Positions 29,696 to 38,096 of a DNA stretch of 64,000 nt are shown here, piece by piece. The position numbers and the translations under genes are program-made. The DNA comes from Actinomycetes bacterium (GTDB taxonomy: Bacteria; Actinomycetota; Acidimicrobiia; Acidimicrobiales; Bog-793), in contig JAJZBI010000018.1 in assembly GCA_021798985.1 (NCBI GenBank), positions 1-64,000 on the forward strand, written 5' to 3'. How positions within the stretch are numbered: position 1 is the stretch's first letter; each line of letters starts with the position of its first letter. The notes beneath the pieces were generated by a model, which saw nothing but the letters and a program-made list of their open reading frames with translations, ran no database searches and was not told the origin of the DNA.

Positions 29696-30463
29696 TCAGC
29701 GGGCCGGCTCGGCGAGGAACTCGCCGAGCAGGGCACCGAAGCGTTCGGGCGCCTCGAAGCAGGCAGCGTGGCCCGCACCTTGGATGAGCGCGAGGCGGGC
29801 GTTGTCGCCGATGGCCTCGACCATCGCCCGTCCGAGCGCGGCGAAGCGCTCGTCGCGCTCGCCGGCCACGACGAGCACCGGCATCGCAAGCTGGCCGAGC
29901 ACCTCCCAGGAGGGGGGCTGCGTGCCGGTGCCGCAGGTGCGCAGGGACGCCGCCAGGCCGGCGGCGCGGTTGTCGCGGCGCGCCGGGAGGTCGGCCTGTT
30001 CGGGGCTCAGGTGCGCGAAGAGCGGTCCGGCGAGCCAGCGCTCGAGGAACCCCTCCACGCCGGCGTCGCCGCCCGCTTCGAGCTCGCTCGCCAGCGCCTC
30101 GTCGGCCGCTCGTCGCCTCGCCCGCTCGGCGTCATCGCCAAGGCCGGCCGTGGCGCCGACCAGCACGAGGCGCTGGACGAGCGCGGGCGAGGTCAGTGCC
30201 AGCCGGAGGCACGTGCGGCCGCCGAGCGAGTAGCCGACGTAGGTCGCCCGCCCGCCGCGCTCGCCGACGAGGCGGGCCGCCTCGTCGAGGTGGGCGACCG
30301 CGACCTCGCTCGAGCCGCCGTGCCCGGGCAGGTCGATCGCGACGCGGCGGTAGCCGGCGGGCAGGTGCGGCTCGACGCGGCGCCACGAGCGCGCGCTTTG
30401 GGTGAAGCCGTGCACGAGGACGAGCGTCGGCCCGTCGCCCGAGGTGATCGCAGAGAGGCCCAC
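29696..30463 (-). CDS. menH: Alpha/beta hydrolase, probably MenH
   Basis: A 255-residue alpha/beta-hydrolase. VLVHGFTQSARSW is the oxyanion region, GYSLGGR holds the nucleophile Ser, GERDERF the Asp, and GAGHAACFEAP the His. MenH (SHCHC synthase) removes pyruvate from the MenD product, and divergent placement 5 bases from menD supports that role. A generic esterase cannot be excluded from sequence alone. GTG start with TAGCGT 8 bases upstream. Confidence 0.8.
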   Translation of the reverse strand: MGLSAITSGDGPTLVLVHGFTQSARSWRRVEPHLPAGYRRVAIDLPGHGGSSEVAVAHLDEAARLVGERGGRATYVGYSLGGRTCLRLALTSPALVQRLVLVGATAGLGDDAERARRRAADEALASELEAGGDAGVEGFLERWLAGPLFAHLSPEQADLPARRDNRAAGLAASLRTCGTGTQPPSWEVLGQLAMPVLVVAGERDERFAALGRAMVEAIGDNARLALIQGAGHAACFEAPERFGALLGEFLAEPAR

Positions 30464-30468
30464 GCGTC

Positions 30469-32256
30469 GTGACGCTACCGGGCACCTTTGCTGCGACGCT
30501 CGTCGACGAGTGGGTGCGCGCCGGGGTGGAGGCGGCCGTCGTGTCGCCCGGATCCCGCTCCGCGCCGCTCGCTCGCGCCCTGCTCGAGGACGGTCGGATC
30601 CCGCTCACGGTTCGCCTCGATGAGCGCTCGGCGGCCTACTTCGCGCTCGGCCGCGCCCTCGCGTCGGGCCGGCCCGTCGCCGTGGTGACGACGAGCGGCA
30701 CGGCGGCCGCCGAGCTCGCGCCGGCGGTGATCGAGGCAGATCTCGCCGGCGTGCCGCTGATCTGCTGCACCGCGGACCGACCCGAGGAGCTGCACCATGT
30801 CGGCGCGCCGCAGACGATCGAGCAGGCGGGCATCTTCGGCGCCGCGGTGCGCTTCGCCGCCTCGCTGGCCGCGCCCGACGCGGCGGGCCAGCCCGCCTGG
30901 CGCTCGCTGGCCGCGCGCGCCGTGGCCGAGGCGACCGTCGGGCCCCGCGGCCCCGGACCGGTCCACCTCAACCTCGCCTTTCGCGAGCCGCTGATCACCG
31001 AGGTCGGGCCGCTGCCCCCCGGCCGGGGTGCTGGCGCACCCTGGCACCGCCGCATCGGCGGTGCCGGCGCCCCCCTGGCGTGCGTCGACGCACTCGTCGC
31101 CGCCGCCACCCCGGCCCGTCGTGGCGTGATCGTGGCGGGGCGCGGGGCGGCGGGCGCGACGGCCTGGGGCGCCCAAGCGATCCTCGAGCTGTCCGCGGCG
31201 CTCGGCTGGCCGGTGCTCGAGGACGGCCGGGCGTGGCCAAAGGCCCCCGATTCCTCCAGGGCGGTCCGGATCGGCTGTGCCGACCACGTGCTGCGCAGCG
31301 AGCGCGCCCGGCGTGCGCTCGTCCCCGACGTCGTGCTCCGCCTCGGCGGCCCACCGGCGTCCAAGGTCCTTTCGACCTGGCTCGCCGAGCTGGCCGAGCC
31401 GACCACCCAGCTGCTCGTCGACCCCTACGGCCGCTGGGCCGACCCCGAGCGGCGCGCCGAGGTCGTCCTCGCCGCCGATCCCGCGGAGCTGGCCGCGGGC
31501 GCGCTCGGCGAGCTCGAGCACCGGACGCGGGCACCCGAGCTGTGGACGGCGGCGTGGGCGGCCGCTGATCGCGCCGCGCGCGAGGCGATCGGCGCCGTCC
31601 TCGCCAAGGACGCGCACCTGAGCGAGCCGGCGCTCGCCCGGGCGCTGTACGCGGCGCTGCCGCCGGGCTCGGTGATCGTCGCCTCCTCCTCGATGCCGGT
31701 CCGCGACCTCGAGTGGTTCAGCGAGCCGCGCCCCGATGCGCCGGTGGTGCATGCCAACCGCGGCGCGAACGGCATCGACGGGGTCACCTCGACCGTGCTC
31801 GGCGTGGCGTCCGCCCGGCGCTCGGCTGGAGGCCAGACCGTCGGGCTCCTCGGCGACCTCGCCTTCCTCCACGACCTCTCGGGGCTGGTGTGGGGTGCAG
31901 CCGAGCTGCCGCCCGCCGCCCGCCTCCTCGTCGTCGACAACGGCGGCGGCGCGATCTTCTCCTTCTTGCCCTACGCCGGGGCGCTGTCGGGCGAGGTCTT
32001 CGAGCGCGCCTTTGGCACCCCCCAGTCCCACGACGTCGCCGCCGTCGCGACCGGGCTCGGCCACCGCGTCCTCGAGATCTCGAGCACCGCCGAGCTCACC
32101 GCCGCGCTCGCCGAGCCGCCCGATGGGATCGAGGTGCTCGTCGCCCGCAGCGACCGCCAGGCCAACCTCGCCGCGCACGAGCGCCTGGCCGACGCGTGTG
32201 CCCAGGCCGTCGACGCCGCCCTCGGGGGCGGCCCGCTCGGACCGGCGAAGTCCTAG
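30469..32256 (+). CDS. menD: MenD, SEPHCHC synthase (menaquinone biosynthesis)
   Basis: A 595-residue thiamine-diphosphate enzyme that joins isochorismate and 2-oxoglutarate, the first committed menaquinone step. The start VVSPGSRSAPL, the TSGTAAAEL block, and CCTADRPEELHHVGAPQTIEQ are MenD hallmarks. The cofactor motif GDLAFLHDLSGLVWG...VVDNGGGAIF is near residue 460-500. Begins with GTG only 5 bases from the divergent menH start. The end overlaps the convergent DUF169 gene by 4 bases. Confidence 0.96.
   Translation: MTLPGTFAATLVDEWVRAGVEAAVVSPGSRSAPLARALLEDGRIPLTVRLDERSAAYFALGRALASGRPVAVVTTSGTAAAELAPAVIEADLAGVPLICCTADRPEELHHVGAPQTIEQAGIFGAAVRFAASLAAPDAAGQPAWRSLAARAVAEATVGPRGPGPVHLNLAFREPLITEVGPLPPGRGAGAPWHRRIGGAGAPLACVDALVAAATPARRGVIVAGRGAAGATAWGAQAILELSAALGWPVLEDGRAWPKAPDSSRAVRIGCADHVLRSERARRALVPDVVLRLGGPPASKVLSTWLAELAEPTTQLLVDPYGRWADPERRAEVVLAADPAELAAGALGELEHRTRAPELWTAAWAAADRAAREAIGAVLAKDAHLSEPALARALYAALPPGSVIVASSSMPVRDLEWFSEPRPDAPVVHANRGANGIDGVTSTVLGVASARRSAGGQTVGLLGDLAFLHDLSGLVWGAAELPPAARLLVVDNGGGAIFSFLPYAGALSGEVFERAFGTPQSHDVAAVATGLGHRVLEISSTAELTAALAEPPDGIEVLVARSDRQANLAAHERLADACAQAVDAALGGGPLGPAKS
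30472..30477 (-). promoter_or_regulatory. -10 hexamer for menH inside the menD start
   Basis: TAGCGT on the minus strand lies 8 bases before the menH GTG and within codons 2-3 of menD, so the two divergent genes share their control region. Confidence 0.4.
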
Positions 32257-32975
32257 AAGCGCCGGGCGTCGCTCGCGGCGTAGCGGGCGACGCCGGAGTC
32301 CACCGCCGCGGTCTGCTCGATCGCCTCCACGGCCTCGGCGAGGCGCGCGGCGGGCAGCGCGCAGGTCATCTCCTCGGGGCGCATGCCGGTGCGCGACCTT
32401 GAAAGCGCGCAACCGACGCTCGCGGCGGGCGTGCCGCGCTCGGCGAGGGCGACGATGTGGCACTGGGGCTTGCCCTGGATCGTCAGCTCGGCCAGCGCGT
32501 CGGACAGGACCATCAGCTGGCGACCGTTCACGCGCAGCAAGACCACGTCCGGCTCGATCCCCGGCGCCAGGTCGCCGAGTGGGCCGTAGCTGATCGCGCC
32601 GGGGCGCACGCTGACGGCGGGGATGGTGCCCACTGCCTCGGGGCTCACCCAGCCGCTCTCCAACAGCGCGGCCACGTCGTCGTTGCCGGCTACGTCCTCG
32701 AGGCTGGCGAGGCCGTGGGTGTAGCGGCCGACGCTGCAGTTGCCGTGGTCAGCGGGGAGCGTCGAGAAGTTGTGATCGGCGCCATGGATCCAGAACACGC
32801 AGCTGGCAGGGACCCGCCCGCGGCGGCCGTCTGGCGCTGGCTCGCTCATCGGCGCGTCGAAGGCGGGGAGGGCGGCCGGCGCCTCGGCACCGAACGCGAT
32901 CGCCACCGGGGCGACGGCGAGGTGGAGCGCCTCGGTGAGGCGCCGCCCCAGCTCCTGCCACGTTGGACTGGTCAT
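32253..32975 (-). CDS. DUF169 family protein
   Basis: A 240-residue member of DUF169, a family with conserved cysteines (ASCVFW, DHGNCSVG, KPQCHI, VGCALS) but no settled function. It may bind a metal or cluster. The ORF track starts 189 codons upstream inside tyrS. The ATG at 32975 is chosen, with GGAGA four bases upstream. It converges on menD and is divergent from tyrS. Confidence 0.85.
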   Translation of the reverse strand: MTSPTWQELGRRLTEALHLAVAPVAIAFGAEAPAALPAFDAPMSEPAPDGRRGRVPASCVFWIHGADHNFSTLPADHGNCSVGRYTHGLASLEDVAGNDDVAALLESGWVSPEAVGTIPAVSVRPGAISYGPLGDLAPGIEPDVVLLRVNGRQLMVLSDALAELTIQGKPQCHIVALAERGTPAASVGCALSRSRTGMRPEEMTCALPAARLAEAVEAIEQTAAVDSGVARYAASDARRF

Positions 32976-33042
32976 CGTTCTCCGATCTCGACTCAGGCGG
33001 TCCGGGCGCGACGCCCGCTCCCCACTATGGCAGGCTGATTCC

Positions 33043-34326
33043 ATGGATCGGCTCAGCGAGGACCTCGCCTTTCGCGGGCTCGTGCACCAGTGCTCGGACG
33101 ACGCGGTGCTCGGCGCGCTCGATCGCGAACCGCTGACCGCGTATATCGGCTTCGACCCGACGGCCGACAGCCTGCACCACGGCAACCTGCTGCAGCTGTG
33201 CAACCTCCGGCGGCTCCAGCTCGCCGGGCACCGGCCGATCGCGCTGGCCGGCGGCGCCACCGGCTTCATCGGCGACCCCGGCGGGAAGTCCGAGGAGCGC
33301 AGCCTGCTGAGCATCGAGCAGGTCGCCGCGAACGTCGAGGGGATCCGCCCCCAGCTCGAGCGCTTCCTCGACTTCTCTCCGTCATCGGGGCCATGCCAGG
33401 CGATCCTGGCGAACAACGCCGATTGGCTCATCGAGATGCCGCTCATCTCGTTCCTTCGCGACGTCGGCAAGCACGTCACGGTGAACCAGATGGTCGCCAA
33501 AGACTCCGTGCGCAGCCGACTCGAGCGCCCCGAGCACGGCATCTCCTACACCGAGTTCAGCTACATGCTCTTGCAGGCGACCGACTTCTTGCACCTCTTT
33601 GACACCTACGGTTGCCGCCTCCAGCTCGGAGGGAGCGACCAGTGGGGCAACATCGTCACCGGCGTCGACCTTATCCGCAAGGTGCGGGGGGCGGCCGCCT
33701 GGGCGCTCACCTCCCCGCTCGTGCTGCGCGCCGACGGCACCAAGTTCGGAAAGAGCGAGGGTGGGGCGATCTGGCTGGATCCCCGGCGTACGAGCCCGTT
33801 CGCCTTCTACCAGTTCTTCTGGCGCAGCGAGGACGCGATGGTCGGCGCGTACCTGCGCTATTTCACCTGGCTCAGCCACGAGGAGATCCTCGCCCTCGAC
33901 GAGGCGACCGCGGCGCACCCCGAGCGGCGCGAGGCGCACGAGGCGCTGGCGCGCGAGCTGACCACGCTCGTGCACGGCGAGGACGAGTGCCGCCGGGTGG
34001 AGCGGGCTGCCGCGGTGCTCTACACCGAGGAGGTCGCGTCCCTCGACGCGGCGACCCTGACGATGGCGCTCGACGGCGCGCCGGCGAGCGTGCTCGCCCA
34101 GAGCGAGCTCGACGGCGGTCTCGAGGTCGTCGACGCCCTCGTGCGCAGCGGGCTCGTGGCCTCAAAGAGCCAGGCGCGTACGGCGATCGAGCAAGGCGGC
34201 GCGTACGTCAACAACCGCCGCGTCGCCGCCATCGACGTCCGGATCGGCGCCGCGGACCTCTTGGACGGCGGCTACGTGCTCTTACGCCGCGGCCGGCGCG
34301 AGCTCCACCTGCTCAGCTTCCGTTGA
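33043..34326 (+). CDS. tyrS: Tyrosyl-tRNA synthetase
   Basis: A 427-residue class I synthetase. The HIGH box appears as HHGN near residue 47, LGGSDQWGNI is the tyrosine pocket block, and KFGKS replaces KMSKS. A C-terminal S4 RNA-binding domain ends the protein (SGLVASKSQARTAIEQGGAYVNNRR). The ORF-track start is 36 codons upstream; the ATG at 33043 aligns with the family start. CAGGCT is 6 bases before it, a weak leaderless match. Confidence 0.97.
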   Translation: MDRLSEDLAFRGLVHQCSDDAVLGALDREPLTAYIGFDPTADSLHHGNLLQLCNLRRLQLAGHRPIALAGGATGFIGDPGGKSEERSLLSIEQVAANVEGIRPQLERFLDFSPSSGPCQAILANNADWLIEMPLISFLRDVGKHVTVNQMVAKDSVRSRLERPEHGISYTEFSYMLLQATDFLHLFDTYGCRLQLGGSDQWGNIVTGVDLIRKVRGAAAWALTSPLVLRADGTKFGKSEGGAIWLDPRRTSPFAFYQFFWRSEDAMVGAYLRYFTWLSHEEILALDEATAAHPERREAHEALARELTTLVHGEDECRRVERAAAVLYTEEVASLDAATLTMALDGAPASVLAQSELDGGLEVVDALVRSGLVASKSQARTAIEQGGAYVNNRRVAAIDVRIGAADLLDGGYVLLRRGRRELHLLSFR

Positions 34327-34781
34327 CCGGCCGCGCCGGGATCCGCCGCCTCGCCGCCGTGGCGTTGAGCTTGGTGGCGGGGGCACTGGCGAGTGGCTGC
34401 GCGGCCACCCCCGACAGCGCCTCGGGGCTCGCCTCTTGGGCCTCCCAGGCGAGCTTCTCCTCGACGGTCGCGCTCTTGCGAGGCGACGTGCGCGACATCA
34501 ACGCCGGGTTCCGCCTCGCCAAGCTGCGCGCCACACACACGGCGTGTGACGGTCTTGGCACCGACGCGGCGAGCGCGATCGGCCAGCTGCCCGCGCCCGA
34601 CCACCGGCTGACCACCATGCTGAACGCCGCCTACAGCGGGCTGATCAACGCCGCCCAGGCGTGCTCGGACGCCACGGCGCTCTCGGGTCGCTCCGTTGCG
34701 GCCTATAAGCGCCGCTCGGTGGCGGCACTCGCCACCTTGTCCGCGGCGACGGCGCGCCTGCACGCGCTCGAGCGGCGATAA
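34323..34781 (+). CDS. Small putative lipoprotein
   Basis: A 152-residue protein with an N-terminal Arg pair, a hydrophobic stretch and a lipobox (ALASGC), so it is probably exported and lipid-anchored. The mature part is helical and Ala-rich with two further Cys; no family recognised. It begins with TTG overlapping the tyrS stop (TTGA); a GTG at 34359 would cut the signal peptide. The ORF track shows it only as the end of a shadow frame. Confidence 0.7.
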   Translation: MTGRAGIRRLAAVALSLVAGALASGCAATPDSASGLASWASQASFSSTVALLRGDVRDINAGFRLAKLRATHTACDGLGTDAASAIGQLPAPDHRLTTMLNAAYSGLINAAQACSDATALSGRSVAAYKRRSVAALATLSAATARLHALERR

Positions 34782-34790
34782 GTTGCCCTG

Positions 34791-35339
34791 ATGGCACCGC
34801 CGGTCAGTCGCAGCGGGCCCGTCCCCGCAGGCGTCGACCCCGACGCCTACGATCGTCTGCGCCGCCGCGTGCTGTGGAGCCTTCCGACCGGGCTGTACCT
34901 GCTCGGGACGGTCGCGGGGTCGCGGCGCAACCTCATGACCTGCAACTGGGTGACCCAGCTCGCCACGGCGCCCAAGCTCGTGGGCGTGTCGGTGGAGAAC
35001 GGCGTGCACACCTACGAGCTCTTGCGCGAGGGCCGCTGCTTCACTCTCTGCCTGCTCGGACGCGACGATCGTGCGGTCGTGCGCAAGTTCGTCAAGCCGG
35101 CGCGGGACGATCGCGAGGCGCGCACGCTCTCGGGCGTGCCCTATCGCGACGCGCCCGTCACCGGCGCGCCCGTCGTCGACTCGGCGCTCGCCGTGCTGGA
35201 CTGCACGCTGGCCCACGAGGTGGCGCTCGGCAGCCACACCCTGTTCGTCGGCGAGGTCGTCGACGTGACGGCGCCCGAGGGCGACGGCGAGCTCGCCGTC
35301 TTGCGCATGGAGGACACCCGCATGAGCTACGGCGGCTGA
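34791..35339 (+). CDS. Flavin reductase / FMN-binding split-barrel protein
   Basis: A 182-residue flavin reductase-like domain. The N-terminal PTGLYLLGTVAGSRRNLMTCNWVTQLATAPKLVGVSVE block is the family's FMN-binding region. Members either reduce free flavin for a partner oxygenase or bind FMN in other redox roles; no oxygenase is adjacent. It sits 9 bases after the lipoprotein and 2 bases before RNase D, so it is probably in one operon with tyrS. Confidence 0.85.
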   Translation: MAPPVSRSGPVPAGVDPDAYDRLRRRVLWSLPTGLYLLGTVAGSRRNLMTCNWVTQLATAPKLVGVSVENGVHTYELLREGRCFTLCLLGRDDRAVVRKFVKPARDDREARTLSGVPYRDAPVTGAPVVDSALAVLDCTLAHEVALGSHTLFVGEVVDVTAPEGDGELAVLRMEDTRMSYGG

Positions 35340-35341
35340 GC

Positions 35342-36619
35342 ATGGCCCCGGCACGCACCCCCAACCGCCGCGGCGCGCCGGCGCGCCCGGGCGCCGTCAG
35401 CTACCGCCTCGTCGCCGACGAGGCGGCCCTCGAGGCGCTGATCGGCGAGATCCTCGCCGGTGAGGAGTACGGGCTCGACACCGAATTCCACCGCGAGCGC
35501 ACCTACTACCCTCGCCTCGCGCTGTTGCAGGTCGCCTTCGCCGACCAGATCGCGCTCATCGACCCCCAGGCGGTCGACGTGGCGCCGTTCGCCGCGGTGC
35601 TCACCAGCCCGGCGCTCGCCGTCGTGCACGCCGCGGACCAGGACCTCGAGGTGCTCGAGCGGGCATGCGGCGCCGTGCCGGGGCGCCTGTTCGACACCCA
35701 GCTCGCGGCGGGCTTCGACGGCCTCAGCACGCCGGCGCTCGGCACCCTCGTCGAGCGGGTCCTCAACTTGCGCCTCGAGAAGGGCGACCAGCTCACCGAC
35801 TGGACGCGGCGCCCCTTGAGCGAGCGCCAGCTCGCCTACGCGGCGAGCGACGTCGCCTACCTTTTGACCCTGAAGCGCCAGATCATCGAGCGGCTCGAGC
35901 GCCTCGGGCGCCTGGCGTGGGCCGAGGAGGAGTGCGCCGCGCTGCTGGCGCGCCCTCGCGGGCCGGTGGTCCCCGAGGAGGCGTGGTGGCGCCTGAAGCA
36001 CGTCCGCCAGCTGCGCGGCCGCGAGCGCCAGGTCGCCCAGGCGGTGGCCGCCTGGCGGGAGCGGCGTGCCCAGCGCCTCGACGTGCCGACCCGTTACGTC
36101 CTGTCCGATCTCGCGCTCGTCTCGATCGCCCATCGCCCGCCGGGCGATCGTGGCGAGCTCGAGGCGGTGCGGGGAATCGACGTCCGCGGTCTCGGCGGCG
36201 GCGCGCTCGCCGAGCTGCTCGACGCGATCAGCGAGGGGACGGCGATGTCCCCGGATCAGGTGCGGATGCCGCCCGGCCCGCCGGCCGAGCCGGTCGCCCG
36301 GCCCGCCGCCGCGCTCGGCGCCGCCTGGGTGTCGTCTCGGGCGCGCGAGCTCGGGATTGACACCAGCCTGCTCGCTACCCGCGCCGACCTTGCCGCCTTC
36401 TTCAAGGAACGGCCAGAGGGTCGCCTGACCGTGTCGTGGCGTAACGAGCTCGTCGGCGAGCCGCTGCGCCGTCTCGCCGAGGGAGCCCTCGCCCTGGCCG
36501 TCGGCGCGCGCGGGGACCTCGTGCTCGAGGAGCGCTCGCATCGGCCGGTCTCGGCCGACGGCAAGGCCCCGGGCGGGTCTGGCCAAGAACTCCGCCCAGG
36601 GGCGAGCGAGCCGATCTAG
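35342..36619 (+). CDS. rnd: Ribonuclease D (DEDD exonuclease with HRDC)
   Basis: A 425-residue 3'-5' exoribonuclease for tRNA and small RNA maturation. The DEDD residues appear in GLDTEFH, VHAADQDLEVL and AYAASDVAYL. An HRDC domain follows at about 215-295 (WWRLKHVRQLRGRERQVAQAVAAWRE). The C-terminal 120 residues form a second HRDC-like part. The ATG at 35342 replaces the ORF-track start 156 codons earlier, which is inside the flavin reductase. Confidence 0.93.
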   Translation: MAPARTPNRRGAPARPGAVSYRLVADEAALEALIGEILAGEEYGLDTEFHRERTYYPRLALLQVAFADQIALIDPQAVDVAPFAAVLTSPALAVVHAADQDLEVLERACGAVPGRLFDTQLAAGFDGLSTPALGTLVERVLNLRLEKGDQLTDWTRRPLSERQLAYAASDVAYLLTLKRQIIERLERLGRLAWAEEECAALLARPRGPVVPEEAWWRLKHVRQLRGRERQVAQAVAAWRERRAQRLDVPTRYVLSDLALVSIAHRPPGDRGELEAVRGIDVRGLGGGALAELLDAISEGTAMSPDQVRMPPGPPAEPVARPAAALGAAWVSSRARELGIDTSLLATRADLAAFFKERPEGRLTVSWRNELVGEPLRRLAEGALALAVGARGDLVLEERSHRPVSADGKAPGGSGQELRPGASEPI

Positions 36620-36623
36620 CCGA

Positions 36624-36875
36624 TCAGGCCGGGGCCGCCCCGTCGCCCTCCTCAGGCCGGGGGCGCAGGTCGACCCTCAAGGTGAGGACGCCGTCGTCGA
36701 GCGCGCCGGTGGCATCGCCCAAGATGGCGAAGTCCATGTAGTCGAGCTCCATCTGCTCGCGGATCCGGGCGCGCTCGGGGCCCTCGACCGGCGGCAGGCC
36801 GCGCCGGCGCACCGCGGCGGCCCGGTCGCGGAAGCGGCCGATCATCGCGTCGATGTCGAAGCTGACCTCGTTCAT
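36624..36875 (-). CDS. Small hypothetical protein
   Basis: An 83-residue charged protein without Cys, starting MNEVSFDIDAMIGRFRDRAAAVRRRG, mostly helical then beta (DGVLTLRVDLRPRP). No family recognised. TAACCT lies 9 bases before the ATG, in line with other starts here, which supports it as real. It converges on RNase D with a 4-base gap. Confidence 0.6.
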   Translation of the reverse strand: MNEVSFDIDAMIGRFRDRAAAVRRRGLPPVEGPERARIREQMELDYMDFAILGDATGALDDGVLTLRVDLRPRPEEGDGAAPA

Positions 36876-36884
36876 TGCCCGCCG

Positions 36885-36890
36885 AGGTTA
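36885..36890 (-). promoter_or_regulatory. -10 hexamer for the 83-residue gene
   Basis: TAACCT ends 9 bases before the ATG at 36875. Confidence 0.4.
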
Positions 36891-37130
36891 TCGCTGGCGC
36901 TCGCGGCCCTGGCGCGCCCGACACCCCGGCGCGCCCGGTGGCGCGGCGCCGGCGCTGACCTGCCCTGTCGGGCGTGCCCGGCGCTTTGCGACCCGTTGGC
37001 GGGCGCGGGCCGGCGGTATGCTGGGGCACAACGAGCTCCGCGCGACCTCGCTGGCCAGCCGGCCGGCACCGCGGAGCGCCCGCACGGACTCGGGCAGTGC
37101 ACGCGTTCGTCGTCAGCTGGGGAGCGGCTC

Positions 37131-37307
37131 GTGAAGAAGGGACGTCATCGGCGCTTCGAGGAGGCTCGCAGCTTGAAGCGCGCGGTCGAGGTGGTCGTGG
37201 AGCCGTGCCCCGAGTGCGGTGCCGATCCCGAGGACGAGCACGCCAGCTGGTGCCTCTATGAGTCCGAGGACTATGAGGAGGCCGAGGAGGACGGCGCCCC
37301 CGAGTGA
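37131..37307 (+). CDS. Small acidic Cys-containing protein
   Basis: A 58-residue protein with a basic start (KKGRHRRFEEARSLKR), a CPECGADPEDEHASWC segment that could hold zinc, and a very acidic tail. The start GTG at 37131 has GGGGAGC before it. Upstream, TATGCT near 37016 is a possible -10. The end overlaps the convergent Cys-rich gene by 37 bases. Function unknown; the ORF track gives a longer version that I think is over-extended. Confidence 0.5.
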   Translation: MKKGRHRRFEEARSLKRAVEVVVEPCPECGADPEDEHASWCLYESEDYEEAEEDGAPE

Positions 37308-38038
37308 CGCCGCCGCCGGGCTCCACGGAGCACCGGGTGGGGGAGCAGCACGCCGCAGCGCTCGTCGAGGTAGGCGGCCACGAGCGCGTAGACCTCGTTC
37401 CCGCACATCTCGACGAGCTCGTCGCGAAGCGATCGGTAGACGGGCTCGGCACCGGCGAAGGCTTCGGGCGCCTCGCTGCACCACCACGCGAACTCCTCGC
37501 CTCCCTCGCCCCAGTGCCGACGCTCCCACGGGCCGAGCATCGAGACGACATGGCCATGGGGGTCGTTCGTGTCCTCGCGGCGCAGCGGGAGCTGCCAGCA
37601 GACCTCGGGCTTGAGCTCGAGCGGCCGCCGCCCGGCTTCGAGCGCGGCGCGGTGCAGCGCGCAGCCGCTCCCGCCGGCGAATCCGGGACGGTTCAAGAAG
37701 ATGCAGGCGCCGTCGACCATCCGCGTTGTGATCGCCCGCTTGGTGCGCCGCACCACGCCACGCCGTAGCGCGATGGCACGGTGCTGCCACTGCTCGGCAG
37801 TGAGCCGGGCCGCCTCGGCCTCGACGCGCGCCACGTCGTCCTCGCCGGTGAAATGGGCGCCGTAGGAGCAGCAGCCCTGCTCGAGCTCGGGCGCCGGAGC
37901 GGTGAGGACTCCCTGGCAGCCCTGTCCGAACAGGCAGCGCCACGGGCTCGCGAGGAAGCCGATGTCGACGAGCCAGGTCCGGTCCTCGCTCGGATCCTCA
38001 AAGCTCGCCCATTCGCGCGCTTGGCCGACCCCGGGCAC
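37271..38038 (-). CDS. Cysteine-rich protein, YkgJ-like metal-binding candidate
   Basis: A 255-residue protein with clustered cysteines: CLFGQGCQGV, GCCSYGAHF, then GACIFLNRPGFAGGSGCALH and VCWQLP. The spacing recalls the zinc/iron-binding YkgJ (UPF0153) proteins but I am not sure of the family. The GTG at 38038 is chosen because TAGCGT lies 7 bases upstream; the ORF track starts 28 codons earlier. It lies just downstream of the radical SAM gene on the same strand (58-bp gap). Confidence 0.7.
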   Translation of the reverse strand: MPGVGQAREWASFEDPSEDRTWLVDIGFLASPWRCLFGQGCQGVLTAPAPELEQGCCSYGAHFTGEDDVARVEAEAARLTAEQWQHRAIALRRGVVRRTKRAITTRMVDGACIFLNRPGFAGGSGCALHRAALEAGRRPLELKPEVCWQLPLRREDTNDPHGHVVSMLGPWERRHWGEGGEEFAWWCSEAPEAFAGAEPVYRSLRDELVEMCGNEVYALVAAYLDERCGVLLPHPVLRGARRRRHSGAPSSSASS

Positions 38039-38045
38039 GGCCGCC

Positions 38046-38051
38046 ACGCTA
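38046..38051 (-). promoter_or_regulatory. -10 hexamer for the Cys-rich gene
   Basis: TAGCGT, seven bases, then GTG at 38038. This is the same layout as upstream of the uracil-DNA glycosylase. Confidence 0.45.
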
Positions 38052-38096
38052 GCGGCACCAGGTGGCCGGCTCGTCACCCCGAGAGCGCCGTGCAGC

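Noticed and set aside
30475-32463. 662-residue minus-strand ORF across menD
   Set aside because: Shadow frame; menD has all its motifs and the antisense product is low complexity.
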